A stretch of 11,021 bases of DNA from Chloroflexota bacterium (GTDB taxonomy: Bacteria; Chloroflexota; Anaerolineae; Anaerolineales; Villigracilaceae): the NCBI GenBank assembly GCA_021796315.1, contig JAJYOH010000150.1:1-11021 (forward strand), read 5' to 3'. The position numbers were made by a program, and so were the translations under genes. The notes under the pieces are model-generated. The model had not been told where the DNA came from, did not search any database, and saw only the letters and a program-made list of their open reading frames with translations. The number at the start of each line of letters is the position of its first letter. The first letter of the stretch is position 1. Shown in pieces: positions 1 through 7,210 of the stretch.

Positions 1-516
1 CGACGTGATTAAAGTCCACTTGTCCAGCACATACGGAGACCACTTATGCAGTGAGGCGTCATGCTGGATCAGGGCCCCTGCCGCGGAGGTGATCACCTCC
101 CGGTCATGCCGATCCTTTTTCTTCCGCTGGGGAAGATAACAGCCTTGCTGAACGGCGCGCTTGATGATCGTCGTGGTGGATACGCTTATGCCTGCCTTCT
201 TCAGACGATCATTGATGGCTGCGTAGTTGTAGCCAGAGATCGGCAACTCTTTATTCTCCACCAGGGCTTTGTCGCGTTGCAGTTCGGCACGGATCTTCTC
301 TTCCGCTTCGACACCCAGCCGCCCTTTGCTTTTGCGTTGGTAATCGATCGAGAAGGTCTCCGGATCCTTTCGAAATGCTTTTAGTAATGTGAAGAAACGG
401 GTCTTGCCGATCCCCAGGGTCTGCTCGATTTCACTGCGACTGATATGCCCCGCATCATAGGATCTGAACAATATTTTGACTTGATCAACGTTAAACTTCT
501 TGTGTAGTTGTGCCAT
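1..516 (-). CDS. IS transposase, DDE integrase-like, N-terminal part (partial at left edge)
   Basis: The minus-strand reading frame is open for 172 codons, from an ATG at 514-516 to the window edge. The ATG has a good Shine-Dalgarno (AAGGAA about 7 bases upstream). The protein begins MAQLHKKFNVDQVK and has a helix-turn-helix-like segment (about residues 20-45, with SRSEIEQTLGIGKTRFF). A second winged region follows (about 90-125, with YNYAAINDRLKKAGISVSTT). Then comes QHDASLHKW, where Asp153 sits like the first catalytic aspartate of an RNase H-fold DDE transposase; the rest of the catalytic core is outside the window. This arrangement matches IS481/ISNCY (IS1202-like) transposases, which cut and join IS ends. 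It points away from the sugar locus and is unrelated to it in function. I am confident it is a transposase but not of the exact IS family. Confidence 0.85.
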   Translation of the reverse strand, partial: MAQLHKKFNVDQVKILFRSYDAGHISRSEIEQTLGIGKTRFFTLLKAFRKDPETFSIDYQRKSKGRLGVEAEEKIRAELQRDKALVENKELPISGYNYAAINDRLKKAGISVSTTTIIKRAVQQGCYLPQRKKKDRHDREVITSAAGALIQHDASLHKWSPYVLDKWTLITS

Positions 517-582
517 GATGAGTTCCTTTCCACCCCATCATGTACCATGCCTACGGTTCACTTTTCAAGTTGCGGTAACACT

Positions 583-611
583 GAAAAAATGCCACATGAA
601 AAAAATGCCAC
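583..611. repeat. Two short direct repeats at the IS end
   Basis: The unit gaaaaaatgccac occurs at 583-595 and again, with one extra A, at 598-611, separated by two bases. The position between the transposase start and the presumed IS terminus suggests transposase-binding sites. Seen directly; the function is inferred. Confidence 0.6.
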
Positions 612-640
612 TTGACAAGGCTAGTTCAATTTTGTATACT
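612..640 (+). promoter_or_regulatory. Sigma-70-type promoter of the lacI-family gene
   Basis: A perfect -35 hexamer TTGACA (612-617) and a -10 TATACT (635-640, five of six consensus bases) are separated by exactly 17 bases. The expected transcription start is near 646-648, so the palindromic operator at 649-660 would lie at the very start of the transcript. The -35 box coincides with the presumed last bases of the upstream IS, which suggests a hybrid promoter. The promoter is a strong sequence match but has not been shown to be active. Confidence 0.75.
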
Positions 641-648
641 AATTCTAC

Positions 649-660
649 TAACACGTGTTA
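649..660. promoter_or_regulatory. LacI-family operator, copy 1
   Basis: TAACACGTGTTA is a perfect 12-bp palindrome with the central CG typical of LacI/GalR-family operators. It lies just downstream of the -10 box, where bound repressor would block RNA polymerase, and 10 bases before the regulator's ATG. The identical site recurs at 1735-1746. The most likely use is autoregulation by the adjacent regulator. Confidence 0.8.
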
Positions 661-669
661 CTGAACAAT

Positions 670-1710
670 ATGCGTCCTACAAAACGTGCCACCAGTATTG
701 ATGTCGCTAAAATGGCTGGAGTCTCACGAACGACTGTCTCGTTTGTTTTGAACAGCGTTCCGGGAGTCAAGATCAGCGAACCAACGCGCCAGCGCGTTCA
801 GGACGCGGTGAAAACTCTCAACTATCACCCCGATGTCGCCGGACGAAGGCTGGCCAGTGGAAAATCGAACACGATCGGGCTTGTGATGAGGCAAAGCCCC
901 GAACAGGTTTTTGCAGATGCTTTTCTCATTCAGGTAGTGCTGGGGGTAGAACAGGCCGCGGCCCAGCAGGGTTTTCACGTTTTGATCAAACCTGTCGAAC
1001 CGGACGATCATCAGGGCTACGCCCGACTAACCCATGAAAATTACGTGGACGGGATTTTGCTTTCCGGCCCGCGCGAGGATGATTCTGAGATCATCCGCAT
1101 GCACCATCAAGGAGTGCCGGTTATGTTGATGGGCCAGCTTCCCAACAGCGAAATTCCATTCGTAGATGTCAACGCAATCGCGGGCGCTGCGAATGCGATT
1201 CGCCATTTGATTGCTCATGGTCATCACCAGATCGCGATAATCACGAATGCATCATTGACTTACACTTCTGCCAAACAACGTCTTGAGGGATATCATCAGG
1301 CGTTAAGAGAGGCCGGATTAGAAATCGACGATTCGTATTTGCAGGAGGGCAACTACACTCCTGCCAGCGGATTCAAGGCCATGACCGAGCTACTTAAAGT
1401 GACACCCCACCCCACAGCAGTTTTTGTTGCCAGTGACGTAGTTGCTATGGGTGCGATCCAAGCCATTAAGGGCGCTGCGCTTCGTGTCCCGGACGATGTG
1501 GCAGTGGTCGGTTTCGACGATGTCCCCCTAGCTGAATATTGCGATCCGCCATTGACCACTGTCCGTTTGCCCGCTTACGGGTTGGGTTGGGCGGCGGGTG
1601 ACCGTTTGGTCCGGATGATACAGGCAGTAAGCTTGGAACAACCTCAGCTTTTCCTTGAGTCAGAACTCGTCATACGGCAGTCAAGCGTTATAGGTTTGCC
1701 TCGTCAATGA
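670..1710 (+). CDS. LacI/GalR-family transcriptional regulator of the alpha-glucoside locus
   Basis: This is a repressor-type DNA-binding protein of 346 residues, normal for the family. Residues about 9-28 form the LacI helix-turn-helix ([20 protein letters not shown]). The hinge helix follows ([17 protein letters not shown], about 51-67), then a periplasmic-binding-protein-like effector domain with the conserved closing motif [20 protein letters not shown] chose the ATG at 670. A GTG at 655 is also in frame, but it lies inside the operator and would add five residues the family does not need. No clear Shine-Dalgarno precedes 670, and the short distance from the promoter would allow an almost leaderless mRNA. 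It sits directly ahead of the sugar-import genes, and identical palindromes lie before it and before the binding-protein gene. It therefore probably represses both and is released by an imported sugar. It resembles AglR/MalR-type regulators; the effector is unknown. Confidence 0.93.
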   Translation: MRPTKRATSIDVAKMAGVSRTTVSFVLNSVPGVKISEPTRQRVQDAVKTLNYHPDVAGRRLASGKSNTIGLVMRQSPEQVFADAFLIQVVLGVEQAAAQQGFHVLIKPVEPDDHQGYARLTHENYVDGILLSGPREDDSEIIRMHHQGVPVMLMGQLPNSEIPFVDVNAIAGAANAIRHLIAHGHHQIAIITNASLTYTSAKQRLEGYHQALREAGLEIDDSYLQEGNYTPASGFKAMTELLKVTPHPTAVFVASDVVAMGAIQAIKGAALRVPDDVAVVGFDDVPLAEYCDPPLTTVRLPAYGLGWAAGDRLVRMIQAVSLEQPQLFLESELVIRQSSVIGLPRQ

Positions 1711-1734
1711 TGGGCTGTTTTTTTACCAACTTAG

Positions 1735-1746
1735 TAACACGTGTTA
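1735..1746. promoter_or_regulatory. LacI-family operator, copy 2, ahead of the transporter operon
   Basis: TAACACGTGTTA is identical over all 12 bases to the site at 649-660 and lies 24 bases after the regulator's stop codon and about 90 bases before the binding-protein ATG. Two identical palindromes bracketing the regulator strongly suggest one repressor controlling itself and the operon. No convincing -35/-10 pair could be assigned here, so the transporter promoter itself remains unplaced. Confidence 0.8.
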
Positions 1747-1787
1747 GCAAAGGAGGTGCGCGAATAAATTTTCCAATCCAACTACCT

Positions 1788-1801
1788 GTTTCAATTGAAA
1801 C
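1788..1801. promoter_or_regulatory. Second, different perfect palindrome in the transporter leader
   Basis: GTTTCAATTGAAAC is a perfect 14-bp palindrome located 34 bases before the binding-protein ATG. Its centre is 54 bases downstream of the centre of the LacI-type operator. The sequence is unlike the LacI operator, so it could bind another regulator or be part of the promoter region. The palindrome is seen directly; its role is not known. Confidence 0.45.
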
Positions 1802-1834
1802 CATAGACAATAGTATCTATCAGGAGAGAAGAAA

Positions 1835-3187
1835 ATGAAAAAGTTTTACAGTGTTTTGGCCGCCGTGCTTTTGGCCTCCATGATTTTGACAGCCTGTGGC
1901 AGTCCCGCAACTCCGGCCGCGACCGAAGCGCCCGTTGTCACTGCGGCTCCCGTAACTCAGGCTCCTTCCACCGTCGCTCCCACCACAACTCCTGCATCCA
2001 ATATTAATTGCATGGGTGCTAAACCAGGTGATGAGATCAGCTTGCTCTACCAATGGTCAGGCGCTGAGGAAACCAGTCTTAATAAGGTGTTGCAGCCTCT
2101 CGTTGATAGTTGCGGCATCGTGCTAAAACCGGAGTCCACGCGCGATCAAGCGCTATTGGACACACGCGTCAAGGCCGGCACACCGCCTGACGTTGCGTTT
2201 TGGAATGTAGCACAACTTATACAGTACAAGGATCAGCTCAAGACAATGGATGAACTCGGCGCGCAGCGCGATAGCTATGCCGACTTCTTCGTCAATCCCG
2301 GCACTATTGATGGCAAGTGGCTGGGCCTGCCTGTTAAAGCCGATGTCAAAACGATCATCTGGTACAGCCCAGCCAATTTCAAAGCCCTGGGCTATAATGT
2401 GCCGACCACTTGGGATGAACTGAACACGCTCGTTGATAAGATGTCCGCTGACGGACATATACCCTGGAGTATGGGATTGGAATCTGGAGATGCCACTGGT
2501 TGGACCGGTTCCGACTTTATTCAGGATATCCTTCTAGTGCAACAAGGTCCTGCATACGTCATGGGCATCATAAATGGCAGCATCCCATATAATGACCCGG
2601 GCGTCAAGAAAGCTTATGAGACCTACGGCAAATGGGCCATGAATCCAAAATATGCTGTAGGCGGTGCGCAAGGTACGCTTTCAACCGCGTTCCTGGCTGC
2701 TATTTACAAACCATTCGCCGATCCGCCGGAAGCGATGATGGTCAAGCAATCCGGCTTCGCTGGTGGCGAGATTTCCAAGCAGTTCCCCACCCTTAAGCAA
2801 GGCACTGATTATGATTTCTTCATCGTCCCTGGTGCTCAAGGCTTGCAGGGCGGCGCGGACTGGATGATGGCCTTCAGCGATAAACCAGCGGTCAAAGCGC
2901 TGGTGGCTTATCTTTCCTCTCCAGAAGGAGGCGCCAATTGGGCCAAAGCTACCTTCGGCCTATCGCCCAACAAGGGCGCAGCCGGAAACTACACTGACCC
3001 GGCGTTGCAGAAACTCGGTCAGGCGCTCTCCACAACCAAGGGATTTACCCCTGATATCGGTGACACCATCCCCGGCGGTTTCGGCAGCGCTGAATGGAAG
3101 GCCATTGTAGATTACCTAAACGGCGGCAATCTGGATAAAGCTCTAAGCGATGCGGCGGCTGTACAAGCTGCAGCATTGAAGAAGTAA
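1835..3187 (+). CDS. aglE: Sugar ABC transporter substrate-binding lipoprotein (AglE-like)
   Basis: This is an extracellular solute-binding protein of 450 residues that captures a sugar and delivers it to the membrane permeases. It has a lipoprotein signal peptide with a lipobox LTAC ending at Cys21, then a flexible Pro/Thr/Ala linker (about 22-56), then a family 1 sugar-binding fold. Motifs in that fold include GTPPDVAFWN, LGLPVKADVKTIIWY and PTTWDELNTLVDKM. C59 and C94 could pair. The start has a good Shine-Dalgarno (AGGAGA, seven bases upstream). The two downstream permeases have AglF/AglG hallmarks, so I read it as the binding protein of an alpha-glucoside-type importer (trehalose, maltose, sucrose or similar); the exact sugar cannot be read from the sequence. 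Expression is probably controlled by the LacI-family repressor through the operator at 1735-1746. The family assignment is firm; the aglE symbol rests on context. Confidence 0.9.
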   Translation: MKKFYSVLAAVLLASMILTACGSPATPAATEAPVVTAAPVTQAPSTVAPTTTPASNINCMGAKPGDEISLLYQWSGAEETSLNKVLQPLVDSCGIVLKPESTRDQALLDTRVKAGTPPDVAFWNVAQLIQYKDQLKTMDELGAQRDSYADFFVNPGTIDGKWLGLPVKADVKTIIWYSPANFKALGYNVPTTWDELNTLVDKMSADGHIPWSMGLESGDATGWTGSDFIQDILLVQQGPAYVMGIINGSIPYNDPGVKKAYETYGKWAMNPKYAVGGAQGTLSTAFLAAIYKPFADPPEAMMVKQSGFAGGEISKQFPTLKQGTDYDFFIVPGAQGLQGGADWMMAFSDKPAVKALVAYLSSPEGGANWAKATFGLSPNKGAAGNYTDPALQKLGQALSTTKGFTPDIGDTIPGGFGSAEWKAIVDYLNGGNLDKALSDAAAVQAAALKK

Positions 3188-3201
3188 ATCGTCATTTAAG
3201 A

Positions 3202-3231
3202 TTGGGGACGCCTCGGTTGAGGCGTCCCCAA
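3202..3231 (+). other. Strong intercistronic hairpin between binding protein and permeases
   Basis: A perfect 13-bp stem (TTGGGGACGCCTC at 3202-3214 with GAGGCGTCCCCAA at 3219-3231) closes a four-base loop GGTT. No run of T follows, so it is not a standard intrinsic terminator. In ABC importer operons a hairpin at this place (compare the malE-malF gap) protects the 3' end of the binding-protein message and sets a high binding-protein to permease ratio. That role is an analogy; the hairpin itself is seen directly. Confidence 0.8.
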
Positions 3232-3250
3232 CCCCTTACAGGAGGAACTT

Positions 3251-4213
3251 ATGGCATCACAAAACATTCCCAAGATAATGAAGCATGGTAATCTGACACC
3301 CTGGCTCTATCTGTTACCTGCTTTGATAGTGATGTCCTTCTTCATTGTCTATCCAATGATTAACACTGTTGCCTTGAGCTTCAGTAATAAGGATGGCACT
3401 GCCTCTGCCGCGACAACTTGTACAGCCGGAGAATCCTGTTGGGGTGTTTTTGAGAACTACCACTATGTTTTGACCTCAGAATTTGACTTCAGCTCGCCCG
3501 GAGCTTTTTTGGACACTTTTTGGAAATCATCGTTTGGAAATAACATCAAATGGATTTTCCTGATGACTGCGGGAACAGTAAGTATTGGGTTGGCTTTTGC
3601 CGTACTTGCCGACCGGGTCAAATATGAGGCTCTGGCTAAGGCAATCATTTTCATGCCCATGGCTGTTTCCTTTGTGGGGGCCGGCATCGTCTGGAAATTT
3701 GTCTATGATTATGGCACACAGCAGGTTCAAATAGGCCTGCTTAATTCCATTATCACCGCTTTCGGAGGAAAACCTGTTGCCTGGCTGTCCACACCAGGCA
3801 TCAATACCTTGATGTTGATCATTGTGGGTATTTGGATTTGGACCGGCTTTTGCATGACGATCCTTTCCGCCGCGCTGAAATCCGTGCCTGATGAGATCCT
3901 CGAAGCTGCCCGCGTGGATGGTGCCAGCGAATGGACAGCGTTTTGGAGGATCATGGTTCCAATCATCATGCCCACGATTCTGGTAGTGATCACTACGATG
4001 GTCATAAATGTGTTGAAATTATTCGACATCGTTTACGTGATGACCGGCGGCAACTTTGGCACCAACGTGATCGCCAACCGCATGTACACGGAAATGTATA
4101 AAAACTTTAACGTAGGCCGAGGCACGGCGGTAGCCGTCATCCTTGTACTCTCCGTTATTCCCTTCGTTTACTACAACATCAAACGCTTTCTGGCACAGGA
4201 GGCAATCCGATGA
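3251..4213 (+). CDS. aglF: Sugar ABC transporter permease 1 (AglF-like, MalF type)
   Basis: This 320-residue inner-membrane subunit forms half of the translocation channel. A first hydrophobic segment at about 16-40 (LTPWLYLLPALIVMSFFIVY) is followed by an external loop with two cysteines, C57 and C63, and then a run of further membrane segments. The cytoplasmic EAA loop that docks the ATPase is clear at 218-241 (EAARVDGASEWTAFWRIMVP). The end (RFLAQEAIR) is typical of AglF-like proteins. It starts with a strong Shine-Dalgarno (GGAGG, five bases before the ATG) right after the intercistronic hairpin, and its stop overlaps the next permease's start. It belongs to the CUT1 class of carbohydrate uptake transporters. 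The partner ATPase is not encoded in the window. Confidence 0.92.
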   Translation: MASQNIPKIMKHGNLTPWLYLLPALIVMSFFIVYPMINTVALSFSNKDGTASAATTCTAGESCWGVFENYHYVLTSEFDFSSPGAFLDTFWKSSFGNNIKWIFLMTAGTVSIGLAFAVLADRVKYEALAKAIIFMPMAVSFVGAGIVWKFVYDYGTQQVQIGLLNSIITAFGGKPVAWLSTPGINTLMLIIVGIWIWTGFCMTILSAALKSVPDEILEAARVDGASEWTAFWRIMVPIIMPTILVVITTMVINVLKLFDIVYVMTGGNFGTNVIANRMYTEMYKNFNVGRGTAVAVILVLSVIPFVYYNIKRFLAQEAIR

Positions 4214-5397
4214 ACCGCGACAGGATCAACCGGATTCTTGGCAGAATCCCGACCCACCTCATTATCCTTATTACGATACTTATCTGGATTGTGCCGACAC
4301 TGGGTCTATTGATCACATCTATACGCCCGGTACAGGATGTCAACTCAACGGGTTGGTGGACAGTTTTCTCTCCATGGAGGAATATTAGCGCTTCTTATGC
4401 TCAATACTGTGCCTCCTGCCATGGTGCGGATGGAAAAACAATTCCACAGGCGGATCTATCCGATCCAAACTTGAATGCCAAGTATCCGCGTTCCTTGCAA
4501 CTGCTGGCAGTCTTGCGCAAGGACTTCAACGGTAAACCACACATGGACAACATCCCCCTGCCTACAATACAAGAGGCAGCAGACATAGCGGCTTATCTCA
4601 GAGACACCTCATCGGGCCAGGTCGCAGCGCGCTTCACAACCAGCAACTACGTAGATGCCTTGGTTGGCTATAGAGGCAGGAATACTTATGTTCAGGATTG
4701 CAGCGAGCACACACAATCGTTGGATCTCAAATGCAACGCCAGTGATTTGTTGAATCCGCGGGGCATGGGACGCGCTTTTCTCAATAGCCTGTTCATCACA
4801 ATACCGGCAACCATTCTGCCAATCTTATTTGCTGCATTTGCAGGTTACGCCTTTGCATGGCTGCATTTCAAAGGACGTTTTCTTTTGTTTGCCATACTCG
4901 TCGGCCTTCAGGTCGTTCCTCTCCAAATGACTCTCGTCCCGATCTCGCGGCTATATGCCCAAATGGGATTGAACGGCACGTTTTTGGGAGTCTGGCTGTT
5001 TCATACCGGCTTTGGTCTGCCGTACGCAATCTACTTGATGCGCAACTTCCTCGGTTCCCTGCCAAGCGACTTATTCGAAGCTGCTTATCTAGATGGTGCC
5101 TCTCACTGGACTGTGTTCACGCGCCTCGTTATTCCATTGGCGATGCCTGCCATCGCCTCGCTTGGTATTTTCCAATTCCTGTGGGTTTGGAACGACCTGC
5201 TTGTTGCCCTGGTCTTTCTGGGCGGCACCACCCCAGTCATGACCTACCAGATCAGCAACATGGTCACGTCGCTTGGCGCAGGCTGGCACCTATTGACCGC
5301 CGCGGCCTTTTTATCCATGTTGCTTCCGATGATCGTATTCTTCGGACTTCAGCGTTACTTTGTTCGCGGCATGATGGCCGGTGCAGTTAAAGGTTGA
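4210..5397 (+). CDS. aglG: Sugar ABC transporter permease 2 (AglG-like) with an inserted c-type cytochrome domain
   Basis: This 395-residue permease is longer than the roughly 280-300 usual for MalG-type subunits; AglG proteins are often longer. Its ATG overlaps the aglF stop (ATGA), implying translational coupling. TM1 is at about 17-38. The AglG-like STGWWTVF follows at 46-53. The GMGRAFLNS motif before the remaining membrane segments is at 185-193, the EAA loop at 290-313 (EAAYLDGASHW...), and the end is VRGMMAGAVKG. Between TM1 and TM2, residues about 59-140 read as a small cytochrome c. They include YAQYCASCHGADGK with C67-x-x-C70-H71 for covalent haem, KPHMDNIPLP with Met112 as candidate distal ligand, and the final helix EAADIAAYLRD. 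C164 and C175 lie after it. MalG topology places this loop outside the membrane, where haem is attached. The frame is intact across both junctions. The permease role is near certain; haem binding and any redox or docking role are inference. Confidence 0.9.
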   Translation: MNRDRINRILGRIPTHLIILITILIWIVPTLGLLITSIRPVQDVNSTGWWTVFSPWRNISASYAQYCASCHGADGKTIPQADLSDPNLNAKYPRSLQLLAVLRKDFNGKPHMDNIPLPTIQEAADIAAYLRDTSSGQVAARFTTSNYVDALVGYRGRNTYVQDCSEHTQSLDLKCNASDLLNPRGMGRAFLNSLFITIPATILPILFAAFAGYAFAWLHFKGRFLLFAILVGLQVVPLQMTLVPISRLYAQMGLNGTFLGVWLFHTGFGLPYAIYLMRNFLGSLPSDLFEAAYLDGASHWTVFTRLVIPLAMPAIASLGIFQFLWVWNDLLVALVFLGGTTPVMTYQISNMVTSLGAGWHLLTAAAFLSMLLPMIVFFGLQRYFVRGMMAGAVKG

Positions 5398-5409
5398 CCA
5401 GTCTTCTTA

Positions 5410-7168
5410 ATGGATTTCAGAACCCAACTTCTCGATCTGCTGAAAAACCAAATCAATATTACCCGCGTCCCGTTCAGTGCGCACGGCTCACGCCTGCTCG
5501 TTTATCAGGAGCCGGAAAAAAGCCGCCTGGTTGTAAAACTGGCCGAGCGCCTCGTCTGTCTTGATCCGGACCCTGAAGCTTATGTGCGTCGTCCACCCTT
5601 CATCCACAGCCTGGGATTTATTGATGAAGCGGGGGACTTCCTCGAATTCGAGACCGTCACATCCCCGGATGTCTTGTGTTTCCAAACCCGCCTCGGCGAA
5701 TTCAAGCTCGCGTTTCAGGATATCCATACGCTGGCAATTGGCTTGCCAGCCAACAGGAAGACCGGCATCAGGTTTTGTATTAACCCGGAAATGTGGTCCA
5801 GGATGGAGTGCGGCGGTGAAATAAAATCCGTTCGCAACTTTGCCTACCAGACCAATGGTCAGGTGCTCAGAAACCAGGTCGCGCCCGGGGAAAATGGATA
5901 TTCCATCGAATTTGTTGTGTGCGCAAACGACGATTGTACGATCACATTTCGCATCAGCAGTTCATTTGACCTGGCGCACCAGTCGCTTCCATTTTCACAG
6001 ATCAGCGCAAATGCAAAAGCCCTGTGGCAGGAGTGGTTCGATCAAGTTCCACCGGTTGTCGAGGCATATCGTCATACGTATGCATACGCCTGGTGGGTGA
6101 TGGGATGCAACCTGCTCAGCCCTCTAGGCAGCTTGGGCTTCGAGTGCGCCGCGCCATCAAAATCCACGTACATCGGAATTTGGCTTTGGGACAGCGCTTT
6201 CCACTCGATCGCGTACCGGCATATTAACCCTGGGCTGGCGCGTGACCAAATCCGCGCGATGCTCGCACACCAGCTCCCGAACGGGATGTTGCCGGACGCG
6301 ATTCACGATGAGGGCATTGTCACAGAGATTGATCATCCGTTTTTTTGCCGAGGTAACCAAACCGCCCATCCTCGCCTGGGCTGCCATGAAGATACACAAA
6401 ACCGCACCGGATATGCCTTTTCTCAGCGAGATTTACGCGTCCCTTGTTCGGTGGAACGCCTGGTGGTTCGAGTGCAACGATGATGACAGGGATGGGCTGG
6501 CTCAGTACAACCATCCCTATTCTTCTGGTCTCGATGACAGCCCACTCTGGGATTATGGGATGCCGGTTGAGTCGCCCGATTTGAACACGTATCTCTGCAT
6601 CCAGATGCAGTCTTTGGCGGAGATGGCCGAGGCCTTGGGAATGTTTGAAGATGGAAGCAAGTGGAGGTCCCGCGCGGAAGCGATTGTTCAGAGGATGATT
6701 GATGATCTCTGGGACGAAGTGTCCGGCCTGTTCCGCGCAACTCATGACGAAAATCCGATCCCGGTCATTACGCCCTTCAACCTGCTTCCGTTATGGACAG
6801 GTCATCTCCCTGAAAAAATTTGCGTCAGGTTGATCGCGCATCTGAAAAACCCGCGTGAGTTTTGGGGCGAACGCGTCATCCCAACGGTTGCCCGCAATGA
6901 CCCTGCCTATGATCCCGAAACCATGTGGCGTGGACCGATATGGGTAAACATCAATTATTTTTTCATCGAAGCTTTACGGCGGGTTGGCGATGATGCACTT
7001 GCGAATGAGTTGCGGGATAAAACGCTGAACTTGATCATGGATCAAGCGGGTATCTTCGAATACTACAACGCAGAGACTGGTGTTCCTCCGCTGAGAGCAG
7101 GCGGCATGTTCAGTTGGACCGCGGCCGTTTTCATTGACCTTGCGCTTGAAGCAAGTGAAAAAAACTAA
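5410..7168 (+). pseudogene. GH63/MGH1-like glycoside hydrolase, interrupted by a single-base frameshift
   Basis: The gene reads as one 585-residue enzyme if one T is dropped from the T7 run at 6340-6346. Codons 1-312 lie in the first frame (5410-6345) and codons 313-585 in the +1 frame (6347-7168), joining as DHPFF-AEVTKPPILAW. Without correction the first part ends at 6483 with a nonsense tail. The N-terminal half (about 1-200) looks like a beta-sandwich domain. The (alpha/alpha)6 barrel follows with WLWDSAFHSIAYRH (258-271), HPYSSGLDDSPLWD (368-381) and FEYYNAETG (548-556). In GH63 and related enzymes such as mannosylglycerate/glucosylglycerate hydrolase, the acid and base residues fall in motifs like the last two (D375 or D376, and E550); that is from memory. 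It would hydrolyse an alpha-glycoside in the cytosol, as no signal peptide is seen. It starts 12 bases after aglG with no clear Shine-Dalgarno. A sequencing indel is as likely as real inactivation. Confidence 0.8.
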
Positions 7169-7192
7169 AGGTTTCCAAAACCTTTAGTTTTT
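7160..7192 (+). terminator. Terminator-like hairpin between the hydrolase and treS
   Basis: A 15-bp perfect stem (7160-7174 with 7178-7192, core CTAAAGGTTT/AAACCTTTAG) closes a three-base CCA loop. It is flanked by an A-run on the left and a T-run (7188-7192) on the right, so it could act in both directions. The hydrolase stop codon TAA (7166-7168) lies inside the stem. treS begins only 18 bases later with no room for a promoter, so this is likely a partial terminator or attenuator that lowers treS transcription rather than the end of the operon. Confidence 0.7.
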
Positions 7193-7210
7193 CATTCCTG
7201 GTAAGAAATC

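Larger units (their letters stand above)
1..617 (-). mobile_element. One end of an insertion sequence, continuing beyond the left edge
   Basis: This stretch holds the 5' part of a DDE transposase gene on the minus strand and about 100 bases of leader ending in what looks like the IS terminus. On the minus strand the end reads TGTCAAGTGGCATTTTTT, and the GTGGCATTTTTT unit is repeated a second time just inside (plus-strand 598-611 and 583-595). IS ends beginning with TGT and carrying tandem short transposase-binding repeats are common in IS481/IS1202-like elements, so I place the boundary at about 617. The other end and any target duplication lie outside the window, so the boundary is inference. 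Confidence 0.6.

Noticed and set aside
61..384. Plus-strand open frame of 107 codons
   Set aside because: It is the antisense of the transposase gene at 1-516 and has no recognisable domain or start signal.
583..611. Direct repeats as a possible CRISPR fragment
   Set aside because: Only two units, two bases apart, at an IS end; there are no spacers or cas genes.
655..669. GTG at 655 as the start of the LacI-family regulator
   Set aside because: It lies within the operator palindrome, has no ribosome binding site and adds residues before the normal family N-terminus; the ATG at 670 fits better.
1749..1767. Perfect Shine-Dalgarno-like AAAGGAGGTG just after operator copy 2, with GTG CGC GAA TAA following
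   Set aside because: The GTG overlaps the Shine-Dalgarno with no spacing and gives only three codons; no leader peptide can be supported.
6242..6346. Independent start at 6242 for a second, separate hydrolase protein
   Set aside because: The residues before the T7 run in that frame resemble nothing, whereas the other frame matches the enzyme family up to that point; a frameshift explains both.
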